Below are positions 26,251 through 34,764 of a stretch of DNA of 64,000 nt, piece after piece. The notes beneath the pieces were generated by a model that saw only the letters and a list, made by a program, of their open reading frames with translations, had not been told where the DNA came from and made no database searches. Each line of letters opens with the position of its first letter. The first letter of the stretch is position 1. The DNA lies in contig DAISWO010000003.1 of NCBI GenBank assembly GCA_036826295.1, forward strand, positions 1 to 64,000. The letters run 5' to 3'. Source of the stretch: DAISWO01 sp036826295 (GTDB lineage Bacteria; Patescibacteriota; Saccharimonadia; Saccharimonadales; JAGQNJ01). A program made the translations under genes and the position numbers.

Positions 26251-26619
26251 ATGAGCTCATACAAAAAACTAATCGCAGTGCATTTCTTTAACGGCATAGT
26301 TGGTGTATTAGGCGGGATCGGGTTAATTACCGATTCTGTAAAACTCCCAGAGTCAACCTTAGCTCATAGTGGATTTCCTAGCCTTTATTTTCCCGGAGTA
26401 ATTCTGCTGGCAGCCGTTGGTGGCATATCGCTACTTGCCGGCATCGCACTATATAAAAAAGTAATCGGCGCAGAGCTGGCCAGCATTCTAGCAGGCCTTA
26501 TAGTAATGATCTGGATTATCGGCGAGATAGCCTCCATACGAGAGCTCCATCCGCTACAAATCGTTTTTCTAATAACTGGTGCAACGGCAATTGCGTTAAC
26601 TCCAAAAGCAAAACACTAA
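26251..26619 (+). CDS. Small integral membrane protein (4 TM)
   Basis: 122 residues with four hydrophobic helices at about 7-27, 46-68, 74-94 and 98-115 and short polar loops. Gly/Ile-rich, like DoxX- or DUF-type small membrane proteins, but no family can be named. TACTAT (26239-26244) puts transcript start on the ATG. Confidence 0.55.
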   Translation: MSSYKKLIAVHFFNGIVGVLGGIGLITDSVKLPESTLAHSGFPSLYFPGVILLAAVGGISLLAGIALYKKVIGAELASILAGLIVMIWIIGEIASIRELHPLQIVFLITGATAIALTPKAKH

Positions 26620-26674
26620 AGATTACTCGAGCTATAAAGCAACATCATCAACAACTCTAGCGAACTCTGATAAG

Positions 26675-27010
26675 TTAATTACGTTTCTTACGGATATGAG
26701 TTATCGCTACCACGCCAACATAAGATAGAGTAACGAAGACTATCTCGTTAATTATGAAATTCTTTACCACAACCTCTTTATCTGCAAAACCAACTGAACC
26801 ATAGAAGCTTGATGGCTGCTCAAGCCACTGGATTGGGAAGCCCCTTCCATCCTTGGCGACAGGTATATTTGGGCAAGGGTTGGCACGCGTTTCTTCACAA
26901 ATAAAGCCTGTTTTTAAGTCTTTCTTATATAAAAGCGAGGCAATATTTAGGACCGACCCTATAATAAGAGAAACCAATAATAGTCTGGTTCTATTATGTT
27001 TTTTAGACAC
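26675..27010 (-). CDS. Small membrane protein with two helices and a cysteine-bearing loop
   Basis: 111 residues from GTG 27010. One membrane helix at about 9-27 and another at about 83-103, with a 55-residue loop between that holds two Cys (ICEETRANPCP) and is probably outside the membrane. Short basic tails on both ends suggest both termini are inside. Function unknown; it diverges from topA. Confidence 0.5.
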   Translation of the reverse strand: MSKKHNRTRLLLVSLIIGSVLNIASLLYKKDLKTGFICEETRANPCPNIPVAKDGRGFPIQWLEQPSSFYGSVGFADKEVVVKNFIINEIVFVTLSYVGVVAITHIRKKRN

Positions 27011-27116
27011 TAGAGACAGTATACGCCAGCCGAATACTTATTGCTTTATTAATTTACATGCGTTACTATCCTGGCTTGTATTAATCAAGACGATACACTA
27101 GCATAAGCAAATAGAC

Positions 27117-29408
27117 ATGGCAAAGAATTTAGTAATAGTAGAGAGTCCGGCAAAAGCCAAAACTATCGAGAAATATCTAGGTAGTGATTTCATGGTTAAA
27201 AGTAGCATGGGTCATATCCGCGCATTGCCTAGCAAAAACGGCAGTATAGATGTAGATAACGACTTTAAGCCAGTTTTTGAAATTGATCCCGGTAAGCGCA
27301 AAGTCATATCAGAGCTTAAAAAAGCCAGCAAGGCCGCTGACGCCGTCTGGCTAGCAAGTGATGAAGACCGCGAAGGGGAGGCAATAGCTTGGCACTTGGC
27401 AGAAGTACTTGGCCTTGATCATAAAACAACTAAGCGCATTGTTTTTCACGAAATTACTAAATCAGCACTTGATGAAGCAGTCAAAAACCCCGGAATCATT
27501 GACGACAAACTAGTCCAGGCTCAACAAGCCAGACAGGCGTTAGACTATCTAGTAGGCTTCGAATTAAGCCCAGTATTATGGAGAAAAGTTGGTCCGAAGC
27601 TTAGTGCTGGACGCGTCCAATCGGTTGCAGTCCGTCTAATAGTAGAACGCGAGCGAGAGATAAAAGACCACGCACCAGAATCGACTTTTAAACTACGTGC
27701 AACTTTCAAGTTAACTGACGGCACCGAATTAATAGCTGATGCTCCAACAAAGTTTAAAGACAGCGCAACCGTAAAAAAGGTACTAGAGCAGTACGGTCAA
27801 AGCGAATTCAAGATAGCTGACATCAGTAAAAAACCTGGTACCCGTAGCCCGTCAGCACCATTTACCACTAGCACCCTGCAACAAGAAGCCAGCAGCAAAC
27901 TCGGCTACAGCCCTCGTAGCACTATGCAACTCGCACAACGCCTATACGAAGCCGGATTGATTACATATATGCGTACTGACTCAGTTAATTTATCAAGTAC
28001 TGCACTGGGCGCTATGACAAGCTTTATCAAGAAAGAATACGGCGAACAATATCACCAGTTCCGCACATTCAAATCCAAAAGCAGTAATGCTCAGGAAGCC
28101 CATGAGGCTATCCGCCCAACAGACTTTGCCAAGTTTAAGGCAGGTGCTGATTCTCAACAAGAAAAACTATACAACCTAATCTGGCGCCGGGCGTTATCCA
28201 GCCAAATGGCACCGGCAAAACTTGAAAAAACAACAATTAGTATTAGCGCCAGTAAAAGCGATGAAATACTCGAGGCTAAAGGGGAAGTGGTTATATTTGA
28301 TGGTTTCTTAAAGGTCTATGGCCGATCTGGCGATGATAGCCTACTGCCACCCGTCAGCGCAGGCGACAAACTAGACTTAATCCAAGCCGAGGCAACCGAA
28401 AATCTCAGTAGGGCTGCAGCCCGATACACCGAGGCAACCCTAGTCCGCAAACTAGAAGAGATGGGCATCGGCCGGCCAAGCACATACGCCCCAACAATCG
28501 GCACAATTCAAGCCCGCCAATACGTCGAGAGAGCAGATGTGGAAGGTGATGAAAAACCAATACAAAAACGATTATTAACTGGTGGAAAAATTACCGAGTC
28601 GACTGAGCCTTTTATGTATGGCAAAGACACTAACAAGCTAGTGCCGACAGACACCGGTACAGTGGTAACTGACTTTTTGGTAAAGCATTTTACCGAGGTT
28701 ATGGAGTATGATTTTACTAAAGAGATAGAGCAAGAGTTGGATGATATCGCAGAGGGCAAAAAAGACCGCGTGACGGTGCTAAAACACTTTTATGGGCCAT
28801 TTCACAAATTAGTAGAGAACAGCGCTGATATCACCCGAAAAGAGGCCAGCCAAGCTCGATTAGTAGGCCTAGACCCTAATGGCAAGCAACCTATTTACGC
28901 GCGATTTGGACGTTACGGCCCAATGCTACAACGCGGAGAGCAATCTGATGACCCCAAGCCAACCTTTGCACCATTGCCTCAAGGTAAAAAATTAGAAGAT
29001 GTGTCATTAGACGAAGCATTAGAGATGTTCAAACTTCCAAGAGTCGTGGGCAAACTAGAAACTGGTGAAGAAATTATCGCCAATATCGGACGATTCGGAC
29101 CATATATAAAAGTCGGTAGCGTATTTGTATCGATAAAACCGCTCGACCCATTCACGATTGATGAGACTACTTCAAGAGATTTATACAAAGAAAAACTCGA
29201 GAAAGATAAAAAGAAGAATATCGCTCAGTTTGAAAACGGAATTAAGATTATTCAGGGCCCATTCGGACCATATATTACTGACGGCAAAAAGAATGCCAAA
29301 ATCCCTAAAGATTTAAAGCCTGAAGAAATCAAAGCCGAGCAAGCTAAAAAGATTCTAGACGAAGCCCCAGTTCGCAAAAAACGTCCCATCCGCCGCAAGA
29401 AACCTTAA
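27117..29408 (+). CDS. topA: DNA topoisomerase I
   Basis: 763 residues. N-terminal Toprim domain (VIVESPAKAKTIEKYLG, SDEDREGEAIAWHL), active-site Tyr284 in LITYMRTDS, and the SAGRVQSVAVR segment. It relaxes negative supercoils by a single-strand passage. The C-terminus lacks Cys zinc ribbons and has instead three Toprim C-terminal repeats, seen as GRYGPML, GRFGPYI and GPFGPYI, and a basic tail. This zinc-free form is frequent in CPR and some other phyla. Confidence 0.97.
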   Translation: MAKNLVIVESPAKAKTIEKYLGSDFMVKSSMGHIRALPSKNGSIDVDNDFKPVFEIDPGKRKVISELKKASKAADAVWLASDEDREGEAIAWHLAEVLGLDHKTTKRIVFHEITKSALDEAVKNPGIIDDKLVQAQQARQALDYLVGFELSPVLWRKVGPKLSAGRVQSVAVRLIVEREREIKDHAPESTFKLRATFKLTDGTELIADAPTKFKDSATVKKVLEQYGQSEFKIADISKKPGTRSPSAPFTTSTLQQEASSKLGYSPRSTMQLAQRLYEAGLITYMRTDSVNLSSTALGAMTSFIKKEYGEQYHQFRTFKSKSSNAQEAHEAIRPTDFAKFKAGADSQQEKLYNLIWRRALSSQMAPAKLEKTTISISASKSDEILEAKGEVVIFDGFLKVYGRSGDDSLLPPVSAGDKLDLIQAEATENLSRAAARYTEATLVRKLEEMGIGRPSTYAPTIGTIQARQYVERADVEGDEKPIQKRLLTGGKITESTEPFMYGKDTNKLVPTDTGTVVTDFLVKHFTEVMEYDFTKEIEQELDDIAEGKKDRVTVLKHFYGPFHKLVENSADITRKEASQARLVGLDPNGKQPIYARFGRYGPMLQRGEQSDDPKPTFAPLPQGKKLEDVSLDEALEMFKLPRVVGKLETGEEIIANIGRFGPYIKVGSVFVSIKPLDPFTIDETTSRDLYKEKLEKDKKKNIAQFENGIKIIQGPFGPYITDGKKNAKIPKDLKPEEIKAEQAKKILDEAPVRKKRPIRRKKP

Positions 29409-29547
29409 CTCACGAGATAATAAACATCCACATCGACAGCTTAAAAATTTTTCAGGTAGCAAGCCCACTAACAAAGTTACAAGTTTTATTACAATCGATA
29501 GTAGTAGAATTGAATAATATTCATTAGTATTGTATAATATCGCTACG

Positions 29548-30123
29548 ATGTTATGTAGGAATGAGCAAGAGGTAAGGACTGAAACGAGGAGAGCTCTAGC
29601 AAAAAGTTTGTTTGACGTGACGCCAGGTCCAAGACAAACAAGCGCCCTCCTGGGCGTTGAGTTACCCGAAGAGTTTTCTGACGACTTTATCCTGCGTATC
29701 CCAGCGCTCATAGAACTCGATCATGAAATACTCTCAAGAGATCCTGATGACATTATGACGATGTGGGCAGTTATCAATAGGCTGACGGATACCGGTGCAT
29801 CCGAGGCCGATGTAAGAAAAACAATTTCACATGAGACAGAACACGGTGACATTTCTACAGCCCTTGGTGCGACTGTTTATTATGGGACTGAGATTCAGTC
29901 ATTAGGGCAAGAACAGATTGCTATTGCCATACCTCGCGAATTTGAAGTTCCGCTTCTAGGTTACGCTGCGATTTCTGTATATCCAGAAGAACCCTCGGAA
30001 TTTGATATAGAATTTATTAAAGCCCTTGGCTATAAAGGGGTAGATGAAGTCACGGAAAAAATAGAAGAGTGGAATACCGCGAGTAGAGCACCGTTCATCC
30101 CCATGCCTCTCTCTGCCTCATAA
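29548..30123 (+). CDS. Uncharacterised protein with an HETEH motif
   Basis: 191 residues. HETEH at residues 95-99 in KTISHETEHGDIS has the HExxH form, but the flanking residues are not hydrophobic as in true zinc peptidases, so the assignment is weak. The segment SHExxH recalls the 2201-3133 protein; the rest does not align by eye. TATAAT at 29533-29538 sets ATG 29548 rather than the TTG at 29530. A 220-bp hairpin-rich repeat starts 11 bp after its stop. Confidence 0.5.
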   Translation: MLCRNEQEVRTETRRALAKSLFDVTPGPRQTSALLGVELPEEFSDDFILRIPALIELDHEILSRDPDDIMTMWAVINRLTDTGASEADVRKTISHETEHGDISTALGATVYYGTEIQSLGQEQIAIAIPREFEVPLLGYAAISVYPEEPSEFDIEFIKALGYKGVDEVTEKIEEWNTASRAPFIPMPLSAS

Positions 30124-30133
30124 AAAAACAACA

Positions 30134-30353
30134 TTCTTGCGAGCTAATACTCGCACCTTCATTACTTTGTATCGCCAAAGTAATATAAAACTCTGGGCTG
30201 AGTCATAAACACTATTGAATTGAAGACCGCAAGAACCGCGCCGAAAAAACGCAAGCGGTCTCAAATATTATCTTTTAGTTTCGGATTCTCGACTGGTTTT
30301 CGGCTTGATTCGGTTCTTACGCTCTACAATTCATCGGTTTCTGCCGATGCCCG
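30134..30353 (-). repeat. Dispersed hairpin element, family A, copy 1
   Basis: 220 bp, about 85-90% identical by eye to 44891-45110. On the minus strand it has a 22-nt outer stem with a few mismatches (GAATTG.../...CAATTC), an inner GCCGAAAA/TTTTCGGC stem, a 9-bp perfect hairpin ATTACTTTG/CAAAGTAAT (30161-30184), and a last TGCGAG/CTCGCA hairpin. The two copies keep pairing while their bases differ (for example TGCGAG/CTCGCA here, TGCGAGC/GCTTGCA there). No open frame. Probably a non-autonomous mobile or REP-like element; the strand is that of the terminal module. Confidence 0.75.
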
Positions 30354-30363
30354 GCAAAACTGC

Positions 30364-30369
30364 TACAAT
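30364..30369 (+). promoter_or_regulatory. -10 box fixing the DUF4260 gene start
   Basis: TACAAT at 30364-30369, 7 nt before ATG 30377; excludes an upstream in-frame start at 30305, which lies inside the repeat. Confidence 0.55.
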
Positions 30370-30376
30370 TAAACCT

Positions 30377-30823
30377 ATGACAAAAAAAGACTGGTACAGC
30401 GTGGGGTTCTTGCGACTTGAGGGTTTAGTATTTGTAGCTTTTGGACTTTATTTATTCGCAAGTTTAGAAGTGAGCTGGGTATGGTTTTTGCTATTAATTA
30501 TGTTACCTGATATTTCTATGTTTGGTTATCTGTTCAATAAAAAGATTGGTGCGATTATTTATAATTTGGGGCATAGTTTAATCTTGCCGTTTTGTTTATT
30601 GTTTATAAACGCGCTTCTTCTTGATAAGTACAACAACCTCCACGTGATGGTACCAACACCCGAATATTATTACACTCTCGTTGATGCACTATTCGTATCT
30701 GTAGCCGTATGGATAGCTCATATCGGCATGGATAGAGCATTAGGCTTTGGACTAAAAACAAGTGAAGGCTTCCATCACACTCACCTAGGTATAATCGGCA
30801 AAAAAACTAATTCCGAAAAATGA
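30377..30823 (+). CDS. DUF4260 family membrane protein
   Basis: 148 residues. Matches the family layout: RLEGLVF, LLIMLPDISMFGYLFN, IGAIIYNLGHS, IAHIGMDRALGFGLK and FHHTHLG with His/Asp residues at the membrane edge. About four membrane helices. Function unknown; the conserved His and Asp residues suggest a metal or enzymatic site. Its stop overlaps the start of the next gene (ATGA). The translation start is set by the promoter just downstream of the repeat. Confidence 0.85.
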   Translation: MTKKDWYSVGFLRLEGLVFVAFGLYLFASLEVSWVWFLLLIMLPDISMFGYLFNKKIGAIIYNLGHSLILPFCLLFINALLLDKYNNLHVMVPTPEYYYTLVDALFVSVAVWIAHIGMDRALGFGLKTSEGFHHTHLGIIGKKTNSEK

Positions 30824-31476
30824 AAAAGGTTTTGTTTATCCACAGATCTGTCGGCAATAACCTTATTAATGATAGTGACTTATATAAACTCATAGATGAG
30901 GAAGGGTTAAGCATAGAATTTAGTGATTACAATCAGAATACCGATATGCTTCGCTCCAATTCTTTGCGCGAAAAAATGGGTTTTAGTTTTCCGGGTAACG
31001 ACACAAATCCAGCCGACTACGCAAAACTATTTAGTGAAAAAGGCATTCATGACTACAAAAAGATTTTGGAAAAAACGCTACGCTACGACACTATTATCAT
31101 TAAATCTTGCTACCCAAACTCAAACATAAAAAGCAATGCAGAGCTAGAAGAAATAAAAAGTTATTACCTCTCAATTGCTAAGTTTTTCTCAAACTATCCA
31201 GAGAAAAAACTAATCATGTTCACATCACCACCGCTTGCACCCTTAATGACAAACTTTAAGGCAGCACAACGAGCTAAGGTATTGGCAAAATGGCTAAGCT
31301 CTACAAATCTAGGGAAAAATATATATGTTTTTGACTTCTACAGCCAGCTGGCAAACCAAAAAGGTGTTTTAGATAAAAAATACCGAAAACTACTGCCGTT
31401 TAATTCTCACCCCAATAAGCAGGCTGCGAAAAATATAGCTCCAAAAATAATCAAATTAATTGAAGAGCTTTGTTGA
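30820..31476 (+). CDS. SGNH-hydrolase-like protein
   Basis: 218 residues. The N-terminal FIHRSVGNNLI has the look of SGNH families that begin HxSVG, and the C-terminal FNSHPNKQAAKNIAP gives the block V His. The catalytic Ser would be in block I. No signal peptide. Such proteins remove acyl or acetyl groups; the partner DUF4260 gene, overlapping by 4 nt, hints at membrane-linked substrate. Family assigned by pattern only. Confidence 0.55.
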   Translation: MKKVLFIHRSVGNNLINDSDLYKLIDEEGLSIEFSDYNQNTDMLRSNSLREKMGFSFPGNDTNPADYAKLFSEKGIHDYKKILEKTLRYDTIIIKSCYPNSNIKSNAELEEIKSYYLSIAKFFSNYPEKKLIMFTSPPLAPLMTNFKAAQRAKVLAKWLSSTNLGKNIYVFDFYSQLANQKGVLDKKYRKLLPFNSHPNKQAAKNIAPKIIKLIEELC

Positions 31477-31536
31477 ATAATTATTTTGGTATCTCTGTTT
31501 TTTGAATAACTTATCGAGTGTTAGAATGAAGTTAGG

Positions 31537-32082
31537 ATGAAGACTATGAACATAATTGAGTTTGGGGATCCGTTGCTGCGGAAAACTGCTAAGAAAGTTC
31601 CTATTAAGACAATCAAGACAGCTAAATTTCAAAACCTAATCAAGAATATCCGCCATACTCTAGTCGAGAAAGAATTAGGTGTGGCCCTTGCTTCGCCACA
31701 AGTCGGAGAAAGTCTAACTCTAGCTGTCATCGCCGTCCGTCCAACAGCCCATCGACCAAAAGTAAAAGAGTTTGACCTAGTCATTATTAACCCAAACTAC
31801 AAAGGGATAGGGGCCAAAAAAGAAATGTGGGAGGGCTGTATCAGCTCTGGTGCTGGCCAAGCCGGATTGTTCGCGAAAGTACCACGCTATAAAAAGATTG
31901 AGACCACATACTTTGACGAAAACGCCGTCAAACACACAAGACAATTTTCGGGCCTGATTGCTCAAATCATTCAACACGAGACCGACCATCTAAATGGCAT
32001 ACTCTTCGTCGACAAAGTATCAAATACGAAAACCTACATGAGTATGTCTGAATACCGCAAACGAATTACTCCCACCAAATAA
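31537..32082 (+). CDS. def: Peptide deformylase
   Basis: 181 residues. The three family motifs are present in variant form: GVALASPQVG (usual GxGLAAPQ), EGCISSG (usual EGCLS) and QHETDHLNG (HExxH), with Cys and two His as metal ligands. It removes the formyl group from new proteins. The changes in motif I (Val for Gly-Leu context) are mild. TAGAAT at 31522-31527 gives a 3-nt leader at ATG 31537; a second ATG at 31546 (MNIIEFGDPLL) is also possible. Located among small accessory genes and not next to fmt. Confidence 0.9.
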   Translation: MKTMNIIEFGDPLLRKTAKKVPIKTIKTAKFQNLIKNIRHTLVEKELGVALASPQVGESLTLAVIAVRPTAHRPKVKEFDLVIINPNYKGIGAKKEMWEGCISSGAGQAGLFAKVPRYKKIETTYFDENAVKHTRQFSGLIAQIIQHETDHLNGILFVDKVSNTKTYMSMSEYRKRITPTK

Positions 32083-32102
32083 ACCTGCTAAAATCAAGGT
32101 AT

Positions 32103-32693
32103 ATGGAAAACGAGATCGAAGTTAAGTTTTTAGATGTAGATTTTGACGATATCAGAAAAAAACTCAAATCAATTAACGCCTCTCAAACCCAGCCGATGAG
32201 AGTGTTAAGGCGCTCGATTCTAGACTATCCAGGCAATAAACTACAAAAAAACAACTCCTACGTAAGAGTCCGAGACGAAGGAGATAAGATTACTCTCACA
32301 TACAAACAATTCGTAGGGGAGGGGATCGATGCAGCTAGGGAGGCGGAGACAGAGGTCGATTCGTATAGCAATACGATTACACTTCTTGAAAATATCGGCT
32401 TAAAAGTCGTAACCGAACAAGAGACAAAGCGTGAAACCTGGAAAATTAACGATGTCGAAGTTGTTCTAGATATGTGGCCATGGCTTGATCCGTATATAGA
32501 AATTGAAGGAAATAGCGAAGACTCAATCAAGCAAATTGCGGAAAAACTTGGTTTTAACTGGAAAGACGTTTTTTTTGGAGACGTTATGGTCGCTTATAGG
32601 CATCAATACCCAGATATAGTCAAAACCGGCTGGCATTTATCATTAATCCCCAAAATTAATTTCGATACACCAAAGCCAAAAGAATTGAGCTAG
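32103..32693 (+). CDS. CYTH-domain protein (CyaB/thiamine triphosphatase superfamily)
   Basis: 196 residues. Starts NEIEVKF, the ExExK signature of the CYTH tunnel fold, with later conserved basic and acidic strands (YVRVRDEGDKITLTYK, VVLDMWPWLDPYIEIEG). The superfamily acts on triphosphate compounds with divalent metal: class IV adenylate cyclase, thiamine or inorganic triphosphatase. The CyaB-like WPWLDPYIEIEG segment points to that branch. A second CYTH gene sits at 51426-51965. TAAAAT at 32089-32094 gives a short leader. Confidence 0.85.
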   Translation: MENEIEVKFLDVDFDDIRKKLKSINASQTQPMRVLRRSILDYPGNKLQKNNSYVRVRDEGDKITLTYKQFVGEGIDAAREAETEVDSYSNTITLLENIGLKVVTEQETKRETWKINDVEVVLDMWPWLDPYIEIEGNSEDSIKQIAEKLGFNWKDVFFGDVMVAYRHQYPDIVKTGWHLSLIPKINFDTPKPKELS

Positions 32694-32752
32694 CCAGCAA
32701 AAAACCTCTCATTGTGCTCGGTGGTATAATATATAGAGAAAGAGAGGTTGTC

Positions 32753-33010
32753 ATGAGCAGAAAATACACAGAAGAAGAAGCACGTAAAATTGGCGAAGAT
32801 ATAGGGATAGATTTTAACAAATTTACCTTAAGTGAATTCCGTCGAGGGCTAGAGGTAGAGATGGAGCACGGTTCGTTATGGGGCGACGAGACCAACGTGA
32901 CCAAAGACGACCCGCATTTTACTGGCAAAATCGCTTGGGCACACCTAAAAGAGATCCCTGATTACTACACCCGCCTAGACAAAATGGAAGCCGAAGCCGA
33001 AGGCAAATAA
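32753..33010 (+). CDS. DUF5661 family small protein
   Basis: 85 residues, acidic. The family pattern is visible: FRRGLEVEMEHGSLWGDETNV, KIAWAHLKEIPDYYTRLDKME. It has TATAAT at 32725-32730 and a Shine-Dalgarno AGAGAGG 6 nt before ATG 32753, in contrast to leaderless neighbours. Function unknown. The stop is followed at once by a family B hairpin element. Confidence 0.8.
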   Translation: MSRKYTEEEARKIGEDIGIDFNKFTLSEFRRGLEVEMEHGSLWGDETNVTKDDPHFTGKIAWAHLKEIPDYYTRLDKMEAEAEGK

Positions 33011-33011
33011 A

Positions 33012-33214
33012 CTCATACTTTTCTCAGTAGCAAGAAAAGTATGACAAAAAGTGCCATGCCAGCTGTTTTATCTTGATATAACTTCCAGTCAATAGCTACA
33101 ACAGCCTTGCGGAACAACAAGCGCCCCGAATTATTGTCTTTAGAGTATTAATTCGGGGATGTCCTCGGCTAACTAGTTGTAGTATTAACGAAGTTATTCA
33201 GGAAAAACAGAGGC
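33012..33214 (-). repeat. Dispersed structured element, family B, copy 1
   Basis: Minus strand, 5' end at 33214: GCCTCTGTTTTTCCTGA, then a stem CTACAAC/GTTGTAG, GAGGAC, a perfect 10-bp hairpin CCCCGAATTA/TAATTCGGGG (33149-33158 and 33124-33133), GTTCCGCAAG, stem closure, ATCAAGATAAAACAGC and an 11-bp terminal hairpin CATACTTTTCT/AGAAAAGTATG (33014-33043). Same order of parts as copies 2 and 3 but different helix sequences. Confidence 0.8.
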
Positions 33215-33288
33215 AGTTCCATGGGTAATTCTCATTGATTACTGGCCTACGGCCAGACTGAAGATAATGTAATGAAGCTTTGGGTTGG
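33215..33288. other. Spacer between divergent family B copies
   Basis: 74 bp with a short palindrome GGCCTACGGCC. No gene seen. Confidence 0.4.
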
Positions 33289-33480
33289 GCCTCTGTATTC
33301 TCCTGAGTAGATGTTGAATAAATCAGGCGCCCTTGGGTGCGAGGATTGTTTGAGCCGTAAAGATGCCTGTGGCATGTTTACGGTGAGTTCCGGAGCAAGC
33401 CTGATTTATATCAACAGATACATCAAGAAAATACAGCCGGCCCGAGCTTTTGTATTACTTTTGGCGGGCAAAAGTAATTG
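33289..33480 (+). repeat. Dispersed structured element, family B, copy 2
   Basis: Starts GCCTCTGTATTCTCCTGA; outer stem of 11 perfect pairs (33318-33328 with 33399-33409) with a small extra hairpin; GAGGATTGTTTGA; hairpin CCGTAAAGATGCC/GGCATGTTTACGG (33355-33383, 12 of 13 pairs); GAGTTCCGGAG; ATCAAGAAAATACAGC; terminal hairpin ATTACTTTTG/CAAAAGTAAT (33454-33478). Head-to-head with copy 1, 74 bp apart. No open frame worth calling. Confidence 0.8.
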
Positions 33481-33640
33481 GAATTATTTTTTAAACTAAC
33501 AGTTCTGATTTGTAATTATCAAATACAATTATCATAGTATTTGCTACAACGTCACCTCTATTGGATAACAGTACTAGCAAGCAATTAATTGAGCAAACTA
33601 GTCCATTTTGTGATAGAATTTACATATAGCAATAATATGC

Positions 33641-33669
33641 TTGACTTTTAGAATAGTAAGTATTATAAT
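33641..33669 (+). promoter_or_regulatory. Promoter of the sigma4-HARE gene
   Basis: TTGACT (33641-33646), 17 bp, TATAAT (33664-33669). Leader of about 33 nt with AAGGA before ATG 33709. Confidence 0.75.
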
Positions 33670-33708
33670 AACATCTAATCGGTGGGAATTAACTAAAAAG
33701 GAAGCACT

Positions 33709-34746
33709 ATGACAGATACAACTTCGACAATTAATATAGAGAAAACGGTAGCGGGTGTTATTAGTACTATCGAAAAAGAGCGAGAAAGAGAGATTATCTC
33801 TAGACGCTTCGGACTTTACGACCGTAAAGAAACTCTAGAACAAATTGGCGAACTACTTGGTATCACAAGAGAGCGTGTACGACAGCTAGAGAAAGCCGTA
33901 ATAACAAAGATGAAGGCTAAAGCCGACAACGGCGAAACCCCTGGGCTGAAAGAAGTTGAAGAAAAACTAATCGAGCTTTTAAACTCAAAAGGGAAGGCTG
34001 CCCGTGTAACCAACCTAAGCTTAGAGCTCACTAAAGAGAATTCTCGTATCGATCAATCAAGGGTTACATTTTTGACAAAACTTTGCCCCAAACTCACTAC
34101 AGTTGACGAAAACGACTTTTACTTCCAATCAGCGGCAATAGCTAGTAAGTACAGCGATAAACAGCTTAAAACAGCCGTAGACGTCGTTATCAAGGCCGTT
34201 AAAGAGATTGGTGAACCAGTAGGAATAGATAAAGTTGCCGTCGCTGTTAAAAAGGGAAGTGACGAAGAAGTTGCAGCACTTGCAAGTATATCAAAACAAC
34301 TAGCAACACTGAACGGACGATGGGGACTAATCAAGTGGCCAATGGTTAATCCTAAAAATATCCGAGACAAAATATACGTTATATTATTCGAGGCAGGGAA
34401 GCACATGCACTTTTCAGAAATTGCCGAAGAAATCAAAAAATCAGACTTTAAACGTAAAGATGTTACAACCCAAGCTATTCATAACGAATTAATTAAAGAC
34501 AAGCGTTTCGTACTAGTAGGCCGAGGAATTTATGCACTTAAAGAGTGGGGCTATAAAAAGGGAACAGTTGCCGACGTTATAACTGATGTACTAAAAAAGG
34601 CTGGCGAGCCACTTCACCGCGACGAAATCGTCAAGCGTGTACTAAAAGACCGCTACGTTAAAGAAACAACTATTCTATTAAACCTGCAGGGCAAGCCCCA
34701 GTTTAAACGGACCGCCAAAGCCACCTACACCCTTGCTGACGCTTAA
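33709..34746 (+). CDS. Sigma region 4-like HTH joined to HARE-HTH-like domains
   Basis: 345 residues. Residues 20-70 look like sigma70 region 4 (REREIISRRFGLYDRKETLE, LLGITRERVRQLEKA), which binds the -35 box or RNA polymerase beta flap; sigma regions 2 and 3 are absent. The rest contains winged-helix units like the HARE-HTH/RpoE-delta domain: GEPVGIDKVAVAVKK, GKHMHFSEIAEEIKKSDFKR and GEPLHRDEIVKRVL. It thus may modulate RNA polymerase rather than act as a sigma factor. It has a consensus promoter, a leader and a Shine-Dalgarno, which suggests strong expression. Similar fusions occur in CPR genomes, to my knowledge without an assigned role. Confidence 0.75.
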   Translation: MTDTTSTINIEKTVAGVISTIEKEREREIISRRFGLYDRKETLEQIGELLGITRERVRQLEKAVITKMKAKADNGETPGLKEVEEKLIELLNSKGKAARVTNLSLELTKENSRIDQSRVTFLTKLCPKLTTVDENDFYFQSAAIASKYSDKQLKTAVDVVIKAVKEIGEPVGIDKVAVAVKKGSDEEVAALASISKQLATLNGRWGLIKWPMVNPKNIRDKIYVILFEAGKHMHFSEIAEEIKKSDFKRKDVTTQAIHNELIKDKRFVLVGRGIYALKEWGYKKGTVADVITDVLKKAGEPLHRDEIVKRVLKDRYVKETTILLNLQGKPQFKRTAKATYTLADA

Positions 34747-34764
34747 ATTATTGGTATTACGAAA

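Noticed and set aside
32714..32752. Upstream extension of the DUF5661 gene
   Set aside because: It covers the TATAAT box and the Shine-Dalgarno that serve the ATG at 32753.
33014..33043. Terminal hairpin of family B copy 1 as terminator of the DUF5661 gene
   Set aside because: No T run follows on the + strand and the same hairpin belongs to the repeated element.
33311..33499. 62-codon frame inside the family B element
   Set aside because: It runs through the hairpins of the element and is absent from the other copies.
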